Part shown: positions 6,682 to 11,385 of the stretch, piece after piece | How positions within the stretch are numbered: position 1 is the stretch's first letter | Layout: each line of letters begins with the position of its first letter | NCBI GenBank assembly: GCA_023248915.1 | Contig: JAHFDQ010000144.1 | Span: 1 to 11,385 of the forward strand | DNA length: 11,385 bases | Reading direction: 5' to 3' | Source of the DNA: Archangiaceae bacterium | GTDB taxonomy: Bacteria; Myxococcota; Myxococcia; Myxococcales; Myxococcaceae | Notes under the pieces: generated by a model | What the model saw: only the letters and a program-made list of their open reading frames with translations | Told to the model about the DNA's origin: nothing | Database searches by the model: none | Position numbers and translations under genes: made by a program

Positions 6682-9600
6682 ATGAATTCGCTGGAGCCCG
6701 GAAAAGTCGTGCGGGTGCGCTCCCGCCAATACCTCGTCGACGAGGTCGTGCCCCCGCCTGCTCCGGGCCAGGACACCAAGGTTCGCTTGTCCTGCCTCGA
6801 CGACGATGCTCAGGGCCAGGTGATCGAAGTGCTCTGGGAAAGCGAAGTGGATGCCCAGGTCCTCACGGCGGCGAGCTGGGAAGCGGCGGCGAAGAAGGGT
6901 TTCGACGACCCCCACCGCTTCGCGGCCTGGCTGCACACCCAGCGGTGGAACTGCGTCACCGCCACCGACCCGCGCCTGTTCCAGGCTCCCTGGCGCGCGG
7001 GCATCGAGGTGATGGGCTACCAGCTCGAGCCCCTTCGCAAGGCGCTGCTTCTCCCGCGCGTGAACCTCTTCATCGCCGACGACGTCGGCCTGGGGAAAAC
7101 CATCGAGGCTGGGCTCATCGTCCGCGAGCTCCTGCTCCGCCAGAAGGTCCGCCGCATCGTCGTCGCCTGCCCTGCGTCGGTGGTCTGGCAGTGGAAGAAC
7201 GAGCTCGAGGCGCGCTTCGGCCTCTCCTTCGCCGTGGTGGACCGCGACTTCGTCCGCCGCTGCCGCATCGAGCGCGGCTACGGCGTGAACCCCTGGAAGA
7301 CGCACAACGCCTTCGTCATCAGCCACAACCTGCTGCGCGACGAAGACTACGCGACGCCGCTGCGCGACTGGATGGAAGGGAAGACGCCCTTCACCGGCTC
7401 GATGCTCATCCTCGACGAGGCGCACAACGCCGCGCCGGCCAGCGGCTCGAAGTACGCCATCGACAGCAAGCTGACCCAGGTAGTGCGCGAACTGTCCCAG
7501 CACTTCGAGCACCGGCTCTTCCTCTCGGCCACTCCCCACAACGGCCACTCCAACAGCTTCTCGGCCCTGCTCGAGATGCTCGACCCTCAACGCTTCTGCC
7601 GCGGCGTGCCGGTTCGGGGCGAGAAGCTGCTCGACGACGTGATGGTCCGCCGGCTCAAGTCCGACCTGCGCGAGGCCGGGGCCGGGAAGTTCCCAAAGCG
7701 CGAGGTCGTGCAGCTCGACATCTCAGGCCTGCCGGCGACGGCGCCCGAGCTGGTCCTACCCGACCTTCTCGAGCGGTACCGGGCGCTGCGCGAAGAAAGC
7801 CTGGCGGCGGCCAACGCCACCAAGACCGCCATCGCGGCCGGGTTGCTGGTGGTCACCTCACTGCAGAAGCGGCTGCTCTCGTCCATCGACGCCTTCGCGC
7901 GCACCCTGCACGTGCACCGCGCGGCGCTCGACCGGAAGCAGGCCCAGGTTCCCACGCAAGCCGACCTTCACCTGCTCGAACAATCCCCCGGCGCCGACGA
8001 CGCGGAGGCCGAAGAGCTGAGCCCCGATCAGCTCGCCGACAGCGAGGACGCTCAGCTCGAGGTCGCGACCGGGCTCTCGGGCGGCGTGTCGAAGCCGGAG
8101 TCCAAGCTGCTCGACGAGATGGGCCGCATCGCCGAGGCCCACCGCCGCGCTCCGGACGCCAAGGTCCGGCGGTTGGCCGAGTGGCTGAAGAAGAACTGCT
8201 GCCCCGGCGGAAAATGGAACGACCGACGCGTGCTCGTCTTCACCGAGTACGTAGACACGCTGCGCTACCTGCGAGGCCAGCTCGAAGAGCTGCTGCCCGA
8301 CTCTGACGAACGCGTCGAAGTCTTCGAGGGCGGCGCGGTGCTGTCGAAGAAGCGCGAGGCGCTCAAGGAAGCGTTCAACGCGCACCCCTGGCAGAACCCG
8401 CTGCGAATTCTCATCGCGACCGACGCCGCTCGCGAGGGAGTAAACCTGCAGAACCACTGCGCCGACCTGTTCCACTTCGACGTGCCGTGGAACCCGAGCC
8501 GCATGGAGCAGCGGAACGGGCGCATCGACCGCAAGCTGCAGCGCGAGGACGAAGTGCGGTGCCACTACTTCCTGTACACCCAGCGGCCCGAAGACCGGGT
8601 GCTCGAGGTGCTGGTCGAGAAGTCGAAGACCATCCAGAAGGAGCTCGGCAGCCTGGCGCGGGTGGTAGACGACAAGCTCGCCCGGCGCATGTCGGGGGGC
8701 ATTCGCCGCTCGAGAATCGACGAGCTGAAGCTCGCGATTGAGAACGAGGGGCCGGGCGACGACCGGGCGGTGGTCGAAGAGGAGCTCGAAACCGCCCGCC
8801 GCCAGGAGAAGCTGCAGGACCAACTGCAACGGCTGCGCGGCATGCTCGACATCTCGAAGCAGAACCTCGGCTTCTCGGCCGAAGCGCTGAGGCTGGCGTT
8901 GAACGAGTCGCTGGCGGTGGTCGGCGCGCCGGCCCTGGGGGCGCTGGGAGTCGGCCCCAACGGCAAGGAAACGTGGCAGTTCCCCGACCTGCAGCAGGTG
9001 AAGCACGCCGGCCCCGGCTGGCTCGAGAGCCTCGACACGCTTCGCCGGCCGCGCAAGCCCGAGGAGAAGCCCTGGCAGTGGCGCAAGGACAGCCCTCCGC
9101 GCCCGGTGGTCTTCGAGGACGTCGGAGCGCTCGACGACGACACGGTGCACCTGCACCTCGAGCAGAAGCTCGTTCAGCGGCTCTTGGGCCGTTTCCTGTC
9201 GCAGGGCTTCGTCCACGAAGACCTCTCGCGGGCGTGCGCGGTGCTCTCGGAAAGCGGCGTGCCCAAGGTGGTGCTGGTCGGGCGGCTGTCGCTCCACGGC
9301 GCCGGAGCCGCGCGCCTGCATGACGAGCTCATTCACGTCACCGCGCCCTGGGTGGAAACCTCTCGGCGCAAGGACGGGCTCAAGCCCTACCGGGCCACCG
9401 CCGAGGCGCTCACCTTGCGCGAGCTCGACGACCTGCTCTGCAAAGAGCGGGTACGGGTTCCCGAAGCGGCCGCCGTGAAGCGGCTCCGTGCGTCGCTGGT
9501 CGAGGACGTCGCCTCGCTCGAGCCCGAATTGCGCCGCCGCGCCGCCGAGGCCGAGCGGGGCGCGAAGGCCGCGCTCGCGGACCGTGCGGGCCGCGAAGCA

Positions 9601-9858
9601 AAGGCGCTCAAGGCGCTGCTCGAGTCGCAGCAGGCGCGCATTCGCGACACCCTCGAGCGCCCGAAGCAGCAGAAGCTGCACTTCACCGACGAGGAACGCC
9701 GCCAGGCGCAGGCCGAGCAGTTGCACCAGAAGAAGCGGTTGGCGGAAATCGACCGCGAGCTGGTCGAGGAACCCAAGCGCCTTTCGGGCACCTACGACGT
9801 GCACGCAAGCCGCGTCGAGGTGCTGGGCGTCATCTACCTCTGGCCGGTGTCGGGGTAA
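6682..9858 (+). CDS. drmD: DISARM class 1 SNF2-family helicase DrmD
   Basis: This 1058-residue protein is a superfamily 2 DNA helicase/translocase of the SNF2 type. The N-terminal region (1-70) carries the LSCLDDDAQG signature I associate with DrmD. Lobe 1 shows motif I as GLGKT (136-140), motif II as DEAH (245-248) and motif III as SATPHNGH (282-289). Lobe 2 shows VFTEY (519-523), motif V near TDAAREGVNL (580-589) and motif VI as QRNGRIDR (610-617). All key ATPase residues are present, so it should be active. Between the lobes lies a long helical insertion with an acidic patch (439-456). Residues 934-1045 are charged and coiled-coil-like, and the protein ends in an IYLWP segment. In class 1 DISARM, DrmD accompanies the methylase DrmMI and the core proteins DrmABC in restricting phage DNA; its exact step is less well defined. 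The start is ATG 6682: no other in-frame ATG or GTG follows the stop at 6613. No good ribosome-binding site precedes it. The main alternative is BrxHII of type 3 BREX. Confidence 0.85.
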   Translation: MNSLEPGKVVRVRSRQYLVDEVVPPPAPGQDTKVRLSCLDDDAQGQVIEVLWESEVDAQVLTAASWEAAAKKGFDDPHRFAAWLHTQRWNCVTATDPRLFQAPWRAGIEVMGYQLEPLRKALLLPRVNLFIADDVGLGKTIEAGLIVRELLLRQKVRRIVVACPASVVWQWKNELEARFGLSFAVVDRDFVRRCRIERGYGVNPWKTHNAFVISHNLLRDEDYATPLRDWMEGKTPFTGSMLILDEAHNAAPASGSKYAIDSKLTQVVRELSQHFEHRLFLSATPHNGHSNSFSALLEMLDPQRFCRGVPVRGEKLLDDVMVRRLKSDLREAGAGKFPKREVVQLDISGLPATAPELVLPDLLERYRALREESLAAANATKTAIAAGLLVVTSLQKRLLSSIDAFARTLHVHRAALDRKQAQVPTQADLHLLEQSPGADDAEAEELSPDQLADSEDAQLEVATGLSGGVSKPESKLLDEMGRIAEAHRRAPDAKVRRLAEWLKKNCCPGGKWNDRRVLVFTEYVDTLRYLRGQLEELLPDSDERVEVFEGGAVLSKKREALKEAFNAHPWQNPLRILIATDAAREGVNLQNHCADLFHFDVPWNPSRMEQRNGRIDRKLQREDEVRCHYFLYTQRPEDRVLEVLVEKSKTIQKELGSLARVVDDKLARRMSGGIRRSRIDELKLAIENEGPGDDRAVVEEELETARRQEKLQDQLQRLRGMLDISKQNLGFSAEALRLALNESLAVVGAPALGALGVGPNGKETWQFPDLQQVKHAGPGWLESLDTLRRPRKPEEKPWQWRKDSPPRPVVFEDVGALDDDTVHLHLEQKLVQRLLGRFLSQGFVHEDLSRACAVLSESGVPKVVLVGRLSLHGAGAARLHDELIHVTAPWVETSRRKDGLKPYRATAEALTLRELDDLLCKERVRVPEAAAVKRLRASLVEDVASLEPELRRRAAEAERGAKAALADRAGREAKALKALLESQQARIRDTLERPKQQKLHFTDEERRQAQAEQLHQKKRLAEIDRELVEEPKRLSGTYDVHASRVEVLGVIYLWPVSG

Positions 9859-9863
9859 CCGCC

Positions 9864-11385
9864 GTGGCCGACTACGAGCTGAAGGCGCACCTCGAGTGGC
9901 TGGGCTACGCGCAGCCGGTGGGCCTGGTGGTGACGGCACCGGCGTTGGACGCGGCGCAGGCGCACCCGGACCGGCACATCGCCGCGCGGCAAGAGCAGCT
10001 TCGCGGCTTGGTGGGCGACGCGAAGCTCATCCGCGACCTGAAGACGTTCCTCGTCAACTTCCTCGGCTGGCAGGAGACCGACTTCCGCGCGCCCGGCGGC
10101 GCCGACTCGGTGTTCCTCGAGGAGTACAAAGAAGAGCTGAAGCCCGACTTCGTGGTGGTGAGCGACGGCGCCCCGGTCGCGTACTGCCTCCACGTTCCCA
10201 ACGGGGTGGACCTCGACGCTCTTCCGGCCGAGTCGGAGGGCTGGCACGCCAGCGTCCAGACCCGCTTCGAGCGCCTGCTTCGCGACACCCGGGTGTCCAT
10301 CGGCCTGCTCTCGAACGGTCGCGGGCTGCGGTTGGTGTACGCGCCCCGCGGCGAGAGCGCCGGCCACCTCACCTTCCTGGTCTCGGCGCTGACCGAGGTC
10401 GCCGGACGGCCCTTGTTGAGCGCGATGGTGATGCTGCTGTGCGCCGACCGGCTCTTCAACGTGCCCCCGGCGCAGCGCCTGCCCGCGATTCTGGCTGACT
10501 CGCGGCGCTACCAGAGCGAGGTGTCCACTCGGCTGGCCGAGCAGGTGCTCGAGGCGCTCCAGTTGCTGCTGCGCGGCTTCGAGGCGGCCGACGCCGCGTC
10601 GAAGGGTGCGCTGCTCGGCGAGCTTCGGCGCGCGGAGCACCGCCACGAGCTGACCGAGGGGCTGCTGACGGTCATCCTCCGCTTGGTTTTTCTGCTCTAC
10701 GCCGAAGACAAGGGGCTGATGCCGCAGGCGGCAACCTGGCTCTCGTCGTACTCGGTGACCGGGCTATTCGAGCAGTTGCGGGACGACGAGGCCCGCTACC
10801 CCGACGTGATGCACCAGCGCCATGGCGCCTGGGCCCGGCTGGTGACGCTGTTCCGGCTGGTGTTTCGGGGCGCCGCGCACGGCGACGTGCACCTGCCCAA
10901 GCGCGAAGGCGACCTGTTCGACCCCGACGCCTTCCCCTTCCTCGAGGGCCGCGCGCGCGCCGACCACTTCTCGTCGGACCGCGCCGACAAGCTCCAACAC
11001 CTGCCGCGCGTGCCGGACGGCGTGGTGCTGGACGTCTTGCGAAACCTGCTCGTCCTCGACGGTGAGCGGCTCTCGTACCGCGCGCTCGACGTCGAGCAGA
11101 TCGGCTCGGTCTACGAGTCGATGATGGGCTTCGAGCTGGAAGAAGCGAAGGGCCGGTCGGTCGCGCTCCGCCCCTCGCACGTGGTGGTCAACCTCGACGC
11201 GGTGCTCGACCTCGCGGGCAAGAAGCGGCTCGAGCATTTGAAGGAGGAGGCCGGCGCGGAGTTGAGCGGCAACGTCGGGAAGGCCGTGCAGGCGGCGAAG
11301 AGCGTGGACGAGTTGGTCGCCGCGCTGGAGCGCCGCCTGTCGCCCTTCACCCGCCAGCCGCTGCCGGCGGGAGCGCTCTACCTGC
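9864..11385 (+). CDS. drmMI: DISARM class 1 adenine methyltransferase DrmMI, N-terminal part
   Basis: A GTG start at 9864 opens a frame of 507 codons to the window edge. It begins five bases after the drmD stop, so the two are co-transcribed and probably translationally coupled; the only upstream purine run is GGGG just before that stop. The N-terminus (HLEWLGYAQPVGLVV), the segment LLYAEDKGLMP (277-287) and QIGSVYESMMGF (412-423) match the type IIG/Eco57I-like methylase family found next to SNF2 helicases in DISARM. Such enzymes transfer a methyl group from S-adenosylmethionine to adenine N6 and mark host DNA as self. The SAM-binding motif and the NPPY catalytic motif would lie beyond the edge, so catalytic competence cannot be judged. 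Residues 94-110 look like a nuclease-type PD strand hairpin, but CLH stands where an active PD-(D/E)XK nuclease has ExK. A PglX-type BREX methylase is the main alternative. Confidence 0.8.
   Translation, partial: MADYELKAHLEWLGYAQPVGLVVTAPALDAAQAHPDRHIAARQEQLRGLVGDAKLIRDLKTFLVNFLGWQETDFRAPGGADSVFLEEYKEELKPDFVVVSDGAPVAYCLHVPNGVDLDALPAESEGWHASVQTRFERLLRDTRVSIGLLSNGRGLRLVYAPRGESAGHLTFLVSALTEVAGRPLLSAMVMLLCADRLFNVPPAQRLPAILADSRRYQSEVSTRLAEQVLEALQLLLRGFEAADAASKGALLGELRRAEHRHELTEGLLTVILRLVFLLYAEDKGLMPQAATWLSSYSVTGLFEQLRDDEARYPDVMHQRHGAWARLVTLFRLVFRGAAHGDVHLPKREGDLFDPDAFPFLEGRARADHFSSDRADKLQHLPRVPDGVVLDVLRNLLVLDGERLSYRALDVEQIGSVYESMMGFELEEAKGRSVALRPSHVVVNLDAVLDLAGKKRLEHLKEEAGAELSGNVGKAVQAAKSVDELVAALERRLSPFTRQPLPAGALYL

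Noticed and set aside
7858..9939. A 693-codon open frame on the minus strand opposite drmD
   Set aside because: It is the antisense shadow of a well-supported helicase gene. Long antisense frames are expected in DNA with GC-rich third positions, and the translation shows no recognisable domain.
6682..11385. Type 3 BREX (BrxHII helicase with a PglX-type methylase) instead of DISARM
   Set aside because: Here the helicase comes first with the methylase directly after it, and the DrmD-like LSCLDDDAQG N-terminus is present. The alternative cannot be fully excluded without the downstream genes.

Overview
The window is very GC-rich, with strong G/C preference at third codon positions, few spacers, a very large repeat-built lipoprotein, and a carboxypeptidase-regulatory/PDZ envelope protein. 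This style suggests a myxobacterium (Myxococcota). That is an inference from style, since no marker gene is present.

Left half (1-5084, minus strand): one uninterrupted reading frame begins at an ATG at 5084 and runs off the left edge. It encodes at least 1694 residues of a lipoprotein made of a chain of PPC-like (bacterial pre-peptidase C-terminal) beta-sandwich modules. The part nearest the edge is organised in long super-repeats of 407 and 410 residues. A spacer of about 240 bp (5085-5325) separates it from a divergent plus-strand gene. That spacer holds a good ribosome-binding site for the lipoprotein, an 11-bp perfect palindrome and a short direct repeat, but no convincing promoter.

Middle (5326-6629, plus strand): a membrane-anchored or secreted protein with carboxypeptidase-regulatory (Ig-like) domains and a C-terminal PDZ domain. 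It is interrupted by what looks like the loss of one G in the GGG at 5676-5678. Restoring that base gives a coherent 434-residue protein.

Right part (6682-11385, plus strand): the first two genes of what looks like a class 1 DISARM anti-phage system. They are drmD (SNF2-family helicase, 1058 aa, complete) and, five bases after its stop, the N-terminal 507 residues of drmMI (type IIG/Eco57I-like adenine-specific DNA methyltransferase). The second gene is cut by the window edge before its catalytic methylase motifs. In known class 1 DISARM, the methylase marks host DNA while the helicase and the core proteins DrmA, DrmB and DrmC act on unmarked invading DNA. The core genes would lie downstream, so the assignment rests on these two genes and their order. 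The two envelope genes on the left have no evident link to the defence genes. No RNA gene, insertion sequence, CRISPR array or clear terminator was seen.
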